Source: Bacillus sp. OV166
GTDB taxonomy: Bacteria > Bacillota > Bacilli > Bacillales > Cytobacillaceae
Direction of reading: 5' to 3'
Length of the DNA stretch: 64,000 bases
Assembly: GCF_900177675.1 (NCBI RefSeq)
Contig: NZ_FXWM01000001.1
Coordinates: 5,031,001-5,095,000, forward strand
Shown here in pieces: positions 49,075 to 58,580 of this stretch (the first letter of the stretch is position 1; each line of letters opens with the position of its first letter). Made by a program: the position numbers and the translations under genes. The notes under the pieces were generated by a model. The model was not told where the DNA came from and made no database searches. It saw only the letters and a program-made list of their open reading frames with translations.

Positions 49075-51711
49075 TCAAATGGATTTTACCCATTCATCAA
49101 CGAATTGAAGTGCAGCATCCAGTTTTTCCGGATCCTTACCACCTGCTTGAGCCATGTCAGGACGACCGCCGCCGCCGCCGCCGCAGCGAGAAGCAACTTC
49201 TTTGATCAACTTTCCAGCATGATAACCTTTTTCAATTAAATCCTTGGTAACTGCTGCAATTAAGTTAACCTTTCCTTCATGGGCACTACCCAAAACAATT
49301 ACGACCGAGCCCAGTTTTTGCTTCAAATCATCAGCCATATTTCTTAAGTTATTCATATCAGCACCTTGAACATTTGCAGCTAACACTGTTACCCCATCAA
49401 TTTCTTTCGCCTTTGATACGAGATTTCCGGCTTCAATATTCCCAAGTTTTGTTGAAAGAGATTCGTTTTCTCTGTGAAGTTGTTTGATTTCTAGCATTAA
49501 ACTATCAATTCTATTAACAATTTCTTTCGGATTGGTTTTTAGTTTCTCAGCTGCATCCTTTAACAAGCTCACTTGCTCATTTAATGATTTGTAAGCTGAT
49601 TCACCGGTTACCGCTTCAATCCTTCTCGTTCCAGCACCAATTCCGCCTTCAGAAATAATTTTAAACAACCCAATCACAGATGTATTTGGAACATGGCAGC
49701 CGCCGCAAAGCTCTAGGCTATAATCGCCAACCCTTACTACACGGACAATATCACCATATTTTTCTCCAAAAAGAGCCATTGCCCCCATTTCTTTTGCTTC
49801 AGCAATTGGCTTTAGGCTGATGTCCAGCTCGATGTTTCTCCAGATTTTTTCATTGACGATTTTCTCGACTTGTTCAAGTTCTTCTGGTTTAATTTGACCA
49901 AAATGCGAAAAGTCAAAGCGAAGACGATCTGGTTCTACAAGGGAACCAGCTTGGTTCACATGTTCGCCTAGAACGTCTTTTAAGGCTTGGTGTAACAAAT
50001 GGGTCGCTGTATGGTTTTTAATAATTTTCACGCGGTTTTCAGCATCAACTTCAGCTGTCACCTTGTCGTTCGTTGTTAATGTTCCTGATTTCACAACTAT
50101 TTGGTGAAGGTTTTGACCATTTGGTGCTTTTTGAACATCCTTAACCGTTATACAAGAATCTACACCTGTTATCAAACCACGGTCAGCAATTTGTCCGCCA
50201 CTCTCTGCATAAAACGGTGTCACATCTAGAATTAGCTGAACTTCCTCACCGCTCGATGCTTTGTCGACAAGTTCACCATTTTTAATGATTGCTGCCACAA
50301 TAGAATTCGTTTTAAGTTCGTCATAGCCGACAAACTTACTTTCGACCTTAACATCTCTAAGGACACCGCCTTGGACCTGCATAGAGTCGACATCTTGTCT
50401 TGCTGCTCGGGCACGCTCACGCTGTTGCTCCATTTCTACTTCAAAGCCTTCATGATCAACCTTCATGCCCTCTTCTTCAGCATATTCCTCTGTTAATTCA
50501 ACCGGGAACCCATATGTGTCATAAAGTCGGAAAATATCCGCACCAGTGATGGTTTCACTGCCTGTCTCTTTTTCCTTCTTAATCACAGTTGCTAAAATCG
50601 CTAAGCCTTCATGAAGTGTTTCATGGAAGCGTTCTTCCTCACTTTTGATGACTTTTTGAATAAAATCGGTCTTGTCTTTCACTTCTGGATAGAAATCATC
50701 CATGATTTCGCCTACGACAGGAACGAGTTCAAACATAAATGGACGATTAATATTAATTTGTTTAGCATACCGAACAGCCCTGCGAAGTAAGCGGCGCAGT
50801 ACATAGCCACGACCTTCATTTGAAGGCAATGCCCCATCGCCGACTGCAAAGGCAACCGTACGAATATGGTCTGCAATTACTTTGAAGGCAACATCGGTCT
50901 CTTTGTTCTGTCCGTATTTTTCGCCGGAAATCTCTTCTGTTGCACGAATAATAGGGATAAATAAATCTGTATCAAAATTGGTAGGGACGTTTTGAACAAC
51001 GGAAGCCATTCGTTCTAATCCCATTCCAGTATCAATATTTTTCTTTGGCAGCGGTGTATAGGTACCATCCGGGTTATGATTAAATTGAGAAAATACTAGG
51101 TTCCAGACCTCAAGATAACGGTCATTTTCACCACCTGGGTAGAGTTCAGGATCAGTAGGATCATTTCCATACTCTGGACCTCGGTCATAGAAAATTTCTG
51201 TATTCGGACCGCTTGGGCCTTCACCAATATCCCAGAAGTTTCCTTCGAGGCGAATAATGCGCTCCTCCGGCAGACCGATGGTGTTATGCCAGATTTCAAA
51301 GGCTTCGTGATCTTCAGGATGGATCGTAACCGAGAGAAGTTCTGGATCCCAGCCAATCCAATTTTCAGACGTTAAGAATTCCCATGCCCATTCAATAGCT
51401 TCTACTTTAAAATATTCACCGATTGAAAAGTTACCGAGCATTTCAAAGAATGTATGGTGGCGGGCTGTTTTTCCGACATTTTCAATGTCATTGGTTCTGA
51501 TAGATTTCTGCGCATTTGTAATTCTAGGATTTTCAGGAACGACACGTCCATCAAAATACTTCTTTAAAGTTGCAACCCCACTGTTAATCCATAATAGTGA
51601 TGGATCATCATGCGGCACAAGTGATGCACTCGGTTCAATAGTATGACCTTTTTCTTTACTAAAAAACTCTAAAAACATCGAACGAATTTGTGAACCTGTT
51701 AAATTTTTCAT
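49075..51711 (-). CDS. alaS: Alanyl-tRNA synthetase
   Basis: Charges tRNA-Ala and edits mischarged Ser/Gly. Domains: class II catalytic core (residues about 1-240), tRNA recognition, the editing domain with HTATHLLH and the CGGCH zinc motif, a coiled coil, and the DHHA1 C-terminal domain with a run of glycines (CGGGGGGRPDMAQAGG). 878 residues from ATG 51711, which has GGGAGG 7 bases upstream. Controlled by the T-box leader upstream. Confidence 0.98.
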   Translation of the reverse strand: MKNLTGSQIRSMFLEFFSKEKGHTIEPSASLVPHDDPSLLWINSGVATLKKYFDGRVVPENPRITNAQKSIRTNDIENVGKTARHHTFFEMLGNFSIGEYFKVEAIEWAWEFLTSENWIGWDPELLSVTIHPEDHEAFEIWHNTIGLPEERIIRLEGNFWDIGEGPSGPNTEIFYDRGPEYGNDPTDPELYPGGENDRYLEVWNLVFSQFNHNPDGTYTPLPKKNIDTGMGLERMASVVQNVPTNFDTDLFIPIIRATEEISGEKYGQNKETDVAFKVIADHIRTVAFAVGDGALPSNEGRGYVLRRLLRRAVRYAKQININRPFMFELVPVVGEIMDDFYPEVKDKTDFIQKVIKSEEERFHETLHEGLAILATVIKKEKETGSETITGADIFRLYDTYGFPVELTEEYAEEEGMKVDHEGFEVEMEQQRERARAARQDVDSMQVQGGVLRDVKVESKFVGYDELKTNSIVAAIIKNGELVDKASSGEEVQLILDVTPFYAESGGQIADRGLITGVDSCITVKDVQKAPNGQNLHQIVVKSGTLTTNDKVTAEVDAENRVKIIKNHTATHLLHQALKDVLGEHVNQAGSLVEPDRLRFDFSHFGQIKPEELEQVEKIVNEKIWRNIELDISLKPIAEAKEMGAMALFGEKYGDIVRVVRVGDYSLELCGGCHVPNTSVIGLFKIISEGGIGAGTRRIEAVTGESAYKSLNEQVSLLKDAAEKLKTNPKEIVNRIDSLMLEIKQLHRENESLSTKLGNIEAGNLVSKAKEIDGVTVLAANVQGADMNNLRNMADDLKQKLGSVVIVLGSAHEGKVNLIAAVTKDLIEKGYHAGKLIKEVASRCGGGGGGRPDMAQAGGKDPEKLDAALQFVDEWVKSI

Positions 51712-51740
51712 TATTAGACCTCCCTTTTTAATAAAAAAGC

Positions 51741-52010
51741 ACACAAAAAAGCCCTCATCCCAAAAACAGGGACGAGAGCTTGTCTCGCGGTACCACCCTG
51801 ATTACGGATACAAAACACGTATCCATCTCTCAATAATCCCTTAACGCAGGAATACGGCAGTGGTTAGCTGCACTCCAGATTAGCTTTCTGTCGTCCTTCA
51901 TCTAGAGCTTCTTTCAGCCAGGGAAGCTCCTCTCTTCTACGCAAATGCGTTACAGATGGTCTACAACATACTCAATCCTTCAACATTTTCATACAAATAA
52001 TCATTCTATA
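51741..52010 (-). promoter_or_regulatory. T-box riboswitch (tRNA-Ala) in the alaS leader
   Basis: The minus strand carries AGGGTGGTACCGCG (51785-51798), the T-box antiterminator sequence that pairs with uncharged tRNA, followed by the terminator helix GCTCTCGTCCC / GGGATGAGGGC and a T run (51745-51779). Upstream is a long stem I region closed by AACGCA / TGCGTT. A GCT triplet at 51866-51868 is a candidate Ala specifier, but I could not fold stem I with confidence. Confidence 0.93.
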
Positions 52011-52016
52011 TCACGA

Positions 52017-52045
52017 ATTATAGCTACCCGAAAAAAGTTTGTCAA
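52017..52045 (-). promoter_or_regulatory. Consensus promoter of alaS
   Basis: TTGACA (52040-52045) and TATAAT (52017-52022) with exactly 17 bp between them on the minus strand: a perfect sigma-A promoter driving the T-box leader. Confidence 0.95.
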
Positions 52046-52057
52046 TCTATCACCCGC

Positions 52058-53125
52058 TTATGTGGAAGGTTCTTTTGCTTTCCTACGAATAAAATGATTT
52101 TTCGCGTGAATAATAGCCACTTTTATTACCACTAAAACAGGAACAGCCAAGATAAGTCCAAGTATTCCACCGACTTCCCCCCCAGCGGTTAACGCCATCA
52201 TGATTATTAAGGGGTGCATATGAAGACTTTTACCTACAATCAATGGAGAAAGGATGTTTCCTTCTAGAAATTGAAGCCCAAAAACAATCACCATTGTAAT
52301 CACAACTAATTTTACGGACGATGTGGCAGCGATGATGACTGCTGGGACAGCTCCGATGATGGGTCCAAAATAGGGAATGACATTGGTCACTCCAACAATC
52401 AAGCCCAAAATTAAAGAGTATTTTAGATGAAATATCCAAAACAAAAGGGCTGAGACACTGCCAATGATCACACATACCAGGAGTTGACCTCTTATGTAGC
52501 TGCCCAGCGATTCATCAACGTCTTTTAGGAAAAGTGTCCCCTTCTTCCTCCACTGTTTAGGGGTAATATACCATAGGGATCGTTTAATCAATTGAAAATC
52601 CTTTAGCATATAAAAGGCAATGAATGGAATGATCATCATAATTAAAGCAGAATTAAAAAAACTAATTAAAATATTTACAATAACTGACAACAAGGAGTCA
52701 AGCTTTTCTTCAAACGCATCAATCCCATCATCAATTCTAGTTTGCAAGCCGTCGGGCCATTCTCTTGTATGCGATTGAAGTTTATCAACCCAACCTCTGT
52801 ATTGCTCTGCTAAAACTGGCGCGCTCTCAGAGAGGTCTTTTATTTGGTCGATCATCGCCGGAATTCCCTTATATATGCAAATGCCCAGACCACCAAAAAA
52901 TAAAATATAAATAAGAAAAATAGCGAGCCCTCGATGCAAGCCTTTTTGGTGTAATTTTTCGACAATTGGATGCAGCAAATAGGTGATAAATCCTCCGATT
53001 ACAAAGGGGAGGATAATAATTATAGCTACCTTAAAGACAGGCATCCAAACAAAGCGGATTTTTAGAAACACATAGATGGCAATTAATAAAAGGAGTAAAA
53101 ACCCGATGCGGTAATACCATTTCAT
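52058..53125 (-). CDS. yrrI: AI-2E family transporter (YrrI)
   Basis: Polytopic membrane protein of the AI-2E/PerM family, 355 residues with about eight hydrophobic segments in the typical layout: paired N-terminal helices, an extracellular stretch (SESAPVLAEQYRGWVDKLQSH), and the C-terminal half with GVTNVIPYFGPIIGAVPA and LEGNILSPLIVGKSLHMHPL. ATG 53125 with GGAG 6 bases upstream. The family includes Na+/H+ antiporters and AI-2 exporters, so the substrate here is open. Confidence 0.92.
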   Translation of the reverse strand: MKWYYRIGFLLLLLIAIYVFLKIRFVWMPVFKVAIIIILPFVIGGFITYLLHPIVEKLHQKGLHRGLAIFLIYILFFGGLGICIYKGIPAMIDQIKDLSESAPVLAEQYRGWVDKLQSHTREWPDGLQTRIDDGIDAFEEKLDSLLSVIVNILISFFNSALIMMIIPFIAFYMLKDFQLIKRSLWYITPKQWRKKGTLFLKDVDESLGSYIRGQLLVCVIIGSVSALLFWIFHLKYSLILGLIVGVTNVIPYFGPIIGAVPAVIIAATSSVKLVVITMVIVFGLQFLEGNILSPLIVGKSLHMHPLIIMMALTAGGEVGGILGLILAVPVLVVIKVAIIHAKNHFIRRKAKEPST

Positions 53126-53234
53126 TTGAATCTCCACGTTTTAAGCCTCCCATTCATGTTAGTTTTAGAGACACTTGGTGGAATTATGCATCAGAAAAGC
53201 GGTAGCGCATGTTAACAGGTATGAACCGAAACGC

Positions 53235-53262
53235 AAAAATCCCCCTCGAATTTGAGGGGGGA
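53235..53262 (-). terminator. Terminator of yrzQ
   Basis: CCCCCTC / GAGGGGG stem followed on the minus strand by ATTTTTG. Confidence 0.85.
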
Positions 53263-53269
53263 TTCAGTT

Positions 53270-53407
53270 CTAAAATATCGCGCGTCTTACTTTCTTTGTC
53301 ATTCTTTTCATATTTCGGGCAGACATCATATTGTTTCTTGAGGCCACAGTATAGGCAGCCATCCCAGCACCAATAGCAATCATCGTCGTCGTCATCATTT
53401 TATTCAT
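53270..53407 (-). CDS. yrzQ: YrzQ-like (DUF3918) small protein
   Basis: 45 residues: NKMMTTTMIAIGAGMAAYTVA forms one hydrophobic, Gly/Ala-rich segment, followed by a strongly basic tail (MKRMTKKVRRAIF). GAGGTG lies 8 bases before the ATG. The layout and neighbours fit the YrzQ/DUF3918 family of Bacillaceae; function unknown. Confidence 0.8.
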   Translation of the reverse strand: MNKMMTTTMIAIGAGMAAYTVASRNNMMSARNMKRMTKKVRRAIF

Positions 53408-53492
53408 ACGTTTCACCTCTTTAATAGACGTTAAATAAGTTTACATGGTTAACTTTGATAACGGTCTAACACAAGCGTTTCGCTTTTTTATC

Positions 53493-53684
53493 TTAAAGGG
53501 TGTAACGACGCTCTTCTTCTTCAAACAAATCATCTAAGGAACTAAGTGACCCGTCTTCTTCGACTTGATGGGTACTGATTAGGCCTTTGTTTACTGTAAG
53601 TTCAATAAAGCAACTCCAGCAATAATATTGGTTGATACCAATTTTACCGATATCCTTACTTTGACAATTGGGACACTTAAACAT
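53493..53684 (-). CDS. Small zinc-ribbon protein
   Basis: 63 residues with CPNCQ near the N-terminus and CWSC about 17 residues later, a four-cysteine zinc ribbon, then an acidic tail (SLDDLFEEEERR). ATG 53684 is chosen with GAGGTG 7 bases upstream. It starts 11 bp after the yrrD stop and may be co-translated. I do not recognise a functional family beyond the zinc ribbon. Confidence 0.8.
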   Translation of the reverse strand: MFKCPNCQSKDIGKIGINQYYCWSCFIELTVNKGLISTHQVEEDGSLSSLDDLFEEEERRYTL

Positions 53685-53695
53685 GGAAAGACACC

Positions 53696-54172
53696 TCACG
53701 TATTATTTACATCTACGATAATGGCATCCTTTCCGATAGCTAAGGGCTTCCCGGATTGAATGACTTGTTTGCCTTCCGTAAGATCCGAAAAGAAGCCATC
53801 CGTGATTTCGTACCCTATGATTGTGCCCAATTCTTCCTGAAAATATACATCTTTTAACAATCCAAGCGATTCCCCGCTCTTAGATAGCATCATCATTCCA
53901 TCTAGAGAATGCTGATGAGTAAGTGTATATTCTGGGTCATCTTTCAGTTTTACCAAATGGCCGTCGTCATCAATCATTATTCCATCTAATCCGAAGGAAG
54001 CCACCTTCTCGATGTCCAGAAAAAAGGTTTGTTTGAAAAAAACGCCTTTTTTAATCAATAAGCCCTTTACCTTACCGTTACTTGAGATACATAAATCACA
54101 AACCTCACCAATTTTCTGGCCGCTTTTTGTATTAAAAACAGGCTGTCCTTTCAGTAACGAAAATGTCCGCAA
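53696..54172 (-). CDS. yrrD: PRC-barrel domain protein YrrD
   Basis: Two PRC-barrel-like repeats: residues about 1-70 (GQPVFNTKSGQKIGEVCDL) and 80-155 (MLSKSGESLGLLKDVYF). PRC barrels usually mediate protein or RNA contacts; the role here is unknown. The likely start is a TTG before RTFSLLKG, 11 bases after AGGAGG; a GTG at 54184 is directly on top of the site. B. subtilis yrrD has the same neighbour recD2. Confidence 0.78.
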   Translation of the reverse strand: MRTFSLLKGQPVFNTKSGQKIGEVCDLCISSNGKVKGLLIKKGVFFKQTFFLDIEKVASFGLDGIMIDDDGHLVKLKDDPEYTLTHQHSLDGMMMLSKSGESLGLLKDVYFQEELGTIIGYEITDGFFSDLTEGKQVIQSGKPLAIGKDAIIVDVNNT

Positions 54173-54205
54173 AGAGTGTCCCACCTCCTGTGAACATTTA
54201 TAGTG

Positions 54206-56650
54206 TTAGTCATTCAACATAAAATCATAAGGTGAAACGTTTTCCATGCCAATCATTGGATCTTCCTGTATGAATAGATCCTCGTAGGACAAGCCATCGG
54301 TAGAATTTTCACCTTCTGCTGCTTTGGGAACGATTGATTCATGATTTTCTCCAGCATTTGGTCTAGCTGTAATCGATTCTTGGAGCTTTTGGCATAAGGT
54401 TGTTTGTCTAGAGAGTTCATCCGCTCTTTCTACGCCCATTTTAAGCGCATCTACTTCCCCGCAAAGGATCAAGGATTGTTTACTTCTGGTAATCGCTGTG
54501 TAGATCAAATTTCTACGTAACATCCGATAATAACTTCTTGTCACCGGTAAGATGACAATCGGGAATTCACTGCCCTGCGATTTATGAACAGAACAGCAAT
54601 ATGCATGCGTGATTTGATTTAAGTCCTGCTTTGTATACTCGACTTCATTCCCTTCAAAGGAAATATAAATCATATCCTGCTTTTCGGTATTTTCCTTCGC
54701 ATAAATTATCGAGATGATTTCCCCAATATCCCCGTTAAAAACATTACTTTCAGGTTGGTTTACAAGCTGTAGAACCTTATCACCGATCCGATACTTTACC
54801 TCACCAAAAGCAATTTCCTTCCTCTTGCCGTCAGGGTTCGGATTAAATATCTCTTGCAGCAATACATTTAAACGGTCGATTCCAGCAGGCCCTCTATACA
54901 TGGGGGCTAATACTTGAATATCCTTTGCCGAATATCCTTTATTCTTGGCATTTAGAGCAACTTTTTCAACAACCTGAGATACCTGCGCTGTTGAACATTT
55001 GATAAATGAACGGTCTGCTTGCTTCACCGTAATATCGGCAGGTAAATAACCCTTTTTAATTTCATGGGCAAGTTCGATTATTGACGAACCTTCTGCCTGG
55101 CGATAAATATCGGTTAGGCGGACCGTGGGAATCCGTTCTGATTCCAGCATATCCTTTAAAACCTGGCCTGGTCCTACGGAGGGCAATTGATCCTCATCCC
55201 CGACTAGAATGACTTGAATATTTTCAGGGAGTGCCTTAAACAGTTGATTAGCAAGCCAAATATCAAGCATCGACGTTTCATCGACAATGATAATTTTCCC
55301 TTCAAGCGGGCTCGCATCATCACGGTCAAATCCTTCCTGCCCATTAAATCCGAGGAGACGATGAATGGTTACCGCTGGAAGTCCAGTCGATTCACTCATT
55401 CTTTTTGCCGCTCTACCAGTCGGTGCTGCAAGCAAAAATGGGAATGGCTCCCCCTTTTTATGGTAATCCTTAGGCTCTAAGGTACAGCCATGCAATTCGG
55501 CATAAAGCTCAACAATCCCTTTAATAACAGTCGTTTTCCCTGTTCCAGGTCCACCTGTTAAAATCAACATCGGCGACATTAACGCCGTTTGGATGGCTTC
55601 TCGCTGCGTCGGTGCATATTGGACCCCAAGCCGTTCCTCTAAACTTCCTAACGATAGCAGAAACTCAGATTCGGGAAATTGATCTTTATATTCGGTTTGT
55701 TCAAGGATCCGGTGGATATTCGTCACAAGCCCTTTTTCTGCAAAATATAAAGAAGGCAAGTAAACGCGTTTCTCTTCCCCAATTAATTTACCCTCTTCTT
55801 GCAGCTTAATGACCTCATTGGATATATCTATGTAGTCGATTTGATCACGCTTGTTATCTTCTAATAATGCTTTTACTTGCTCCAATAAGTCTTCAGCATT
55901 TATGTATACATGCCCTGTTTGCATACTTTCATTTTCTAGGATGTAGAGACAGGCTGCTTTGATCCGGTCAGGATGGTTCCCGGAAATACCCAGCTGGTAG
56001 CCAAGCTCATCGGCCCGGCCAAAACCGATTCCTTCAATATCCTCAACCAGTTGATATGGATTCTTCTGCATAATGTCAAGTGTTTCATCTTTATAGGCTT
56101 GATAAATCCGCATCGAAATCTGCGGTCCAAATCCATATTGATTTAAAGCAACCATTACTTGCTCGAGTCCTTGATGCTCCATCAACGTATCGTAAAGTAA
56201 TTTTGCTTTTTCAGGAGGGAGTTTTGGGATGGAGTCTAGCAATGACGGCTGATTAAGAATTTTGGATATGGCGTCTTCTCCTAAGGTTTCTACAATGTTT
56301 TCAGCGGTCTTTTTTCCGATCCCTTTGAACATTTCTCCAGATAAATAGTTGATAACCCCTTGTTTCGTTTGGGGCATGTCCTTGCGAAAATGATTGGTAT
56401 GAAATTGCATCCCAAACTTTGGATGATCCTTAAATTCTCCGAAAAAGATATAGGTTTCTTGTTCATGAATTTTCGGAAAATAACCGGTGACCACTGCTTC
56501 TTTGTCCTCATAAGGATGATTTGTTTCATCGACGCGAATCCTTAGCACGGTGTAAAGGTTTTGTTCATTGTGAAAAATGGTCACAATCGGTCTCCCTTTT
56601 ACGAATTTTCCTTGTTCAGTAAATAAATCAAGTGTATCTTGCTTTTCCAT
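54206..56650 (-). CDS. recD2: ATP-dependent RecD2-type helicase
   Basis: SF1B 5'-3' DNA helicase not associated with RecBC. 814 residues: an N-terminal OB-like region and helix-hairpin-helix motifs (GIGKKTAENIVETLG, IEGIGFGRADELG), then the helicase core with Walker A LTGGPGTGKTTVI, Walker B VDETSMLD, LVGDEDQLPSVGPG, and the C-terminal motif VHKSQGSEFP with AITRSKQSL. GGAGGG ribosome-binding site. B. subtilis yrrC. Confidence 0.96.
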   Translation of the reverse strand: MEKQDTLDLFTEQGKFVKGRPIVTIFHNEQNLYTVLRIRVDETNHPYEDKEAVVTGYFPKIHEQETYIFFGEFKDHPKFGMQFHTNHFRKDMPQTKQGVINYLSGEMFKGIGKKTAENIVETLGEDAISKILNQPSLLDSIPKLPPEKAKLLYDTLMEHQGLEQVMVALNQYGFGPQISMRIYQAYKDETLDIMQKNPYQLVEDIEGIGFGRADELGYQLGISGNHPDRIKAACLYILENESMQTGHVYINAEDLLEQVKALLEDNKRDQIDYIDISNEVIKLQEEGKLIGEEKRVYLPSLYFAEKGLVTNIHRILEQTEYKDQFPESEFLLSLGSLEERLGVQYAPTQREAIQTALMSPMLILTGGPGTGKTTVIKGIVELYAELHGCTLEPKDYHKKGEPFPFLLAAPTGRAAKRMSESTGLPAVTIHRLLGFNGQEGFDRDDASPLEGKIIIVDETSMLDIWLANQLFKALPENIQVILVGDEDQLPSVGPGQVLKDMLESERIPTVRLTDIYRQAEGSSIIELAHEIKKGYLPADITVKQADRSFIKCSTAQVSQVVEKVALNAKNKGYSAKDIQVLAPMYRGPAGIDRLNVLLQEIFNPNPDGKRKEIAFGEVKYRIGDKVLQLVNQPESNVFNGDIGEIISIIYAKENTEKQDMIYISFEGNEVEYTKQDLNQITHAYCCSVHKSQGSEFPIVILPVTRSYYRMLRRNLIYTAITRSKQSLILCGEVDALKMGVERADELSRQTTLCQKLQESITARPNAGENHESIVPKAAEGENSTDGLSYEDLFIQEDPMIGMENVSPYDFMLND

Positions 56651-56683
56651 TCGGCTCCCTCCTTTCTGAAAAAATAAGAAAAA

Positions 56684-57337
56684 TTACTGGTTACCCTCGA
56701 TTAACCTTTTCGCGTGACCAGCAAGTAAATGGTCGGGTTGAATATCAAGTGCTTTATTAAACATTTCAACTGCCTTCGCAGGATTTTCTTGAAAAGCGTA
56801 GGTGACACCTAAATTATAATAGGCATCGGAATGTTCCGAATCTAGTTCGATACATTTTTCAAATTGAATCACCGCTTCAGAAATTAACTCAAGCTGTGCA
56901 AGACATAACCCATATTGAAAACGTGCTTCCGCATCATTTTCATTTAACTCGACGCTTCTTTGTAAATACGGAAGCGCAAATTTCCCTTGGTCCAACTGAA
57001 CAAGTGTCAACCCTAACATGAAGTAATTGTCACTTGATTGCAGACCTTTTTTCATAGCTGTCTCAAACATATTCTTGGCTTCGTTGAAGAGGTCGTTACT
57101 AAATAACAAGGTTCCAATACTATAATAAGCCGCCGCAGCGTTTTCATCTATTTCAATTGCTTTTCGATAAAAATTCAGTGCCTTTTCGTCGTCCCCAACA
57201 GCGGAAAGTACATTTCCGAAATTAATATAGGCAACTGGGTCGTTTGGGTTTTCTTGAATGGCTTCATTAAAGGCCTTTGCCGCCTCTTCCAGGTTGCCAT
57301 CCTGCATGTATTGCACACCTAATTGGTTTTTATCCAT
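56684..57337 (-). CDS. yrrB: TPR repeat protein YrrB
   Basis: 217 residues made almost entirely of about six tetratricopeptide repeats (for example NPNDPVAYINFGNVLSAVGD, YYNLGVTYAFQENPAKAVEM). A protein-protein interaction scaffold; no partner is shown by the sequence. Located between mnmA and recD2 as in B. subtilis. Confidence 0.92.
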   Translation of the reverse strand: MDKNQLGVQYMQDGNLEEAAKAFNEAIQENPNDPVAYINFGNVLSAVGDDEKALNFYRKAIEIDENAAAAYYSIGTLLFSNDLFNEAKNMFETAMKKGLQSSDNYFMLGLTLVQLDQGKFALPYLQRSVELNENDAEARFQYGLCLAQLELISEAVIQFEKCIELDSEHSDAYYNLGVTYAFQENPAKAVEMFNKALDIQPDHLLAGHAKRLIEGNQ

Positions 57338-57381
57338 TTATTTCAGCTCCAATCCTAAGTGAAAGTATATCATATTTTATT

Positions 57382-57416
57382 AAAAAAAAGCCTGACTCCT
57401 AGAAAAGGAATCAGGG
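57382..57416 (-). terminator. Terminator of mnmA
   Basis: CCTGACTCC / GGAATCAGG stem (one mismatch) followed on the minus strand by a run of eight T residues. Confidence 0.85.
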
Positions 57417-57422
57417 TCTTTA

Positions 57423-58541
57423 TTAGCCAACATATGTTAATCGTTCACGATTTTTAAAGACGTGGTCAATTGTCCCTCCGCCTAGACATTCATCTCCATT
57501 GTAAAAAACAACGGCTTGGCCTGGAGTGATGGCACGAATCGGTTCATCAAAAACGACCTCAACTTGAGCATCTTCTAAAAGACGCACGGTTACTTTATGG
57601 TCTTCCTGACGATAGCGGAATTTTGCCGTGCATGTAAATTCAGCATTCTTTTCTCGGTCCGATACCCAGCTTACGCCGACAGCAGTAATGGAATCTGAAT
57701 AAAGTTTTTCATGATGAAAACCTTGGCCCACATAAAGAACATTTCTTTCTAAGTCCTTACCGATGGCAAACCACGGTTCACCCGCTCCACCAATTCCTAA
57801 GCCATGTCTTTGACCGATCGTATGATACATTAACCCCTCGTGCTTGCCTTTGACCTCACCATCGAACGTCTCCATGTTTCCTGGCTGAGCCGGCAGATAT
57901 TGACCTAGGAAATCTTTAAAATTTCGTTCCCCGATGAAACAAATCCCTGTGCTATCTTTCTTTGTAGCAGTGGCAAGATTCGCTTCTTTGGCAATTTCAC
58001 GAACTTTTGGTTTTTCAAGATTACCTATCGGGAACATAACTTTACTAAGCTGTTCCTGCGTCAACTGGTTCAAGAAATAAGTTTGGTCCTTATTGTCGTC
58101 AAGACCGCGGAGCATCTTATATTCTCCATCACGATATTCAACTTGTGCATAATGACCAGTAGCCAGATAGTCCGCACCTAATTTCATTGCATGCTCTAAA
58201 AAGGCTTTAAATTTAATTTCCTTGTTACACATTACATCCGGATTAGGTGTCCTGCCTGCTTTATATTCTTCAAGGAAATAGGTAAATACCTTGTCCCAAT
58301 ATTGTTTTTCAAAATTTACCGCATAATAGGGGATCCCGATTTGATTGCAAACGCGAATGACATCCTCATAATCTTCGGTTGCCGTACAAAAACCGGTATC
58401 ATCCGTGTCATCCCAGTTTTTCATAAAAATGCCGATGACATCGTAGCCTTGCTGCTTCAACAAAAGTGCTGCTACAGAAGAATCTACTCCCCCTGACATT
58501 CCAACAACAACCCTTGTGTTTTTTGGATCTTTTCTTTCCAT
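57423..58541 (-). CDS. mnmA: tRNA-specific 2-thiouridylase MnmA
   Basis: Thiolates U34 of Lys, Glu and Gln tRNAs. PP-loop VVVGMSGGVDSSVAALLL, the first catalytic cysteine in NPDVMCNKEIKF and the second in DSTGICFIGERNF, then the C-terminal barrel. 372 residues. It lies 39 bp downstream of the cysteine desulfurase gene, which in B. subtilis (YrvO) hands sulfur directly to MnmA. Confidence 0.97.
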   Translation of the reverse strand: MERKDPKNTRVVVGMSGGVDSSVAALLLKQQGYDVIGIFMKNWDDTDDTGFCTATEDYEDVIRVCNQIGIPYYAVNFEKQYWDKVFTYFLEEYKAGRTPNPDVMCNKEIKFKAFLEHAMKLGADYLATGHYAQVEYRDGEYKMLRGLDDNKDQTYFLNQLTQEQLSKVMFPIGNLEKPKVREIAKEANLATATKKDSTGICFIGERNFKDFLGQYLPAQPGNMETFDGEVKGKHEGLMYHTIGQRHGLGIGGAGEPWFAIGKDLERNVLYVGQGFHHEKLYSDSITAVGVSWVSDREKNAEFTCTAKFRYRQEDHKVTVRLLEDAQVEVVFDEPIRAITPGQAVVFYNGDECLGGGTIDHVFKNRERLTYVG

Positions 58542-58580
58542 TGATTTTCACCTCTCTAATGCTGCAAAGTCGTCGAAGAT

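Noticed and set aside
49160..49190. CCGCCGCCG run as a microsatellite
   Set aside because: It lies in alaS and encodes the glycine run expected in the DHHA1 C-terminal domain of bacterial alanyl-tRNA synthetases.
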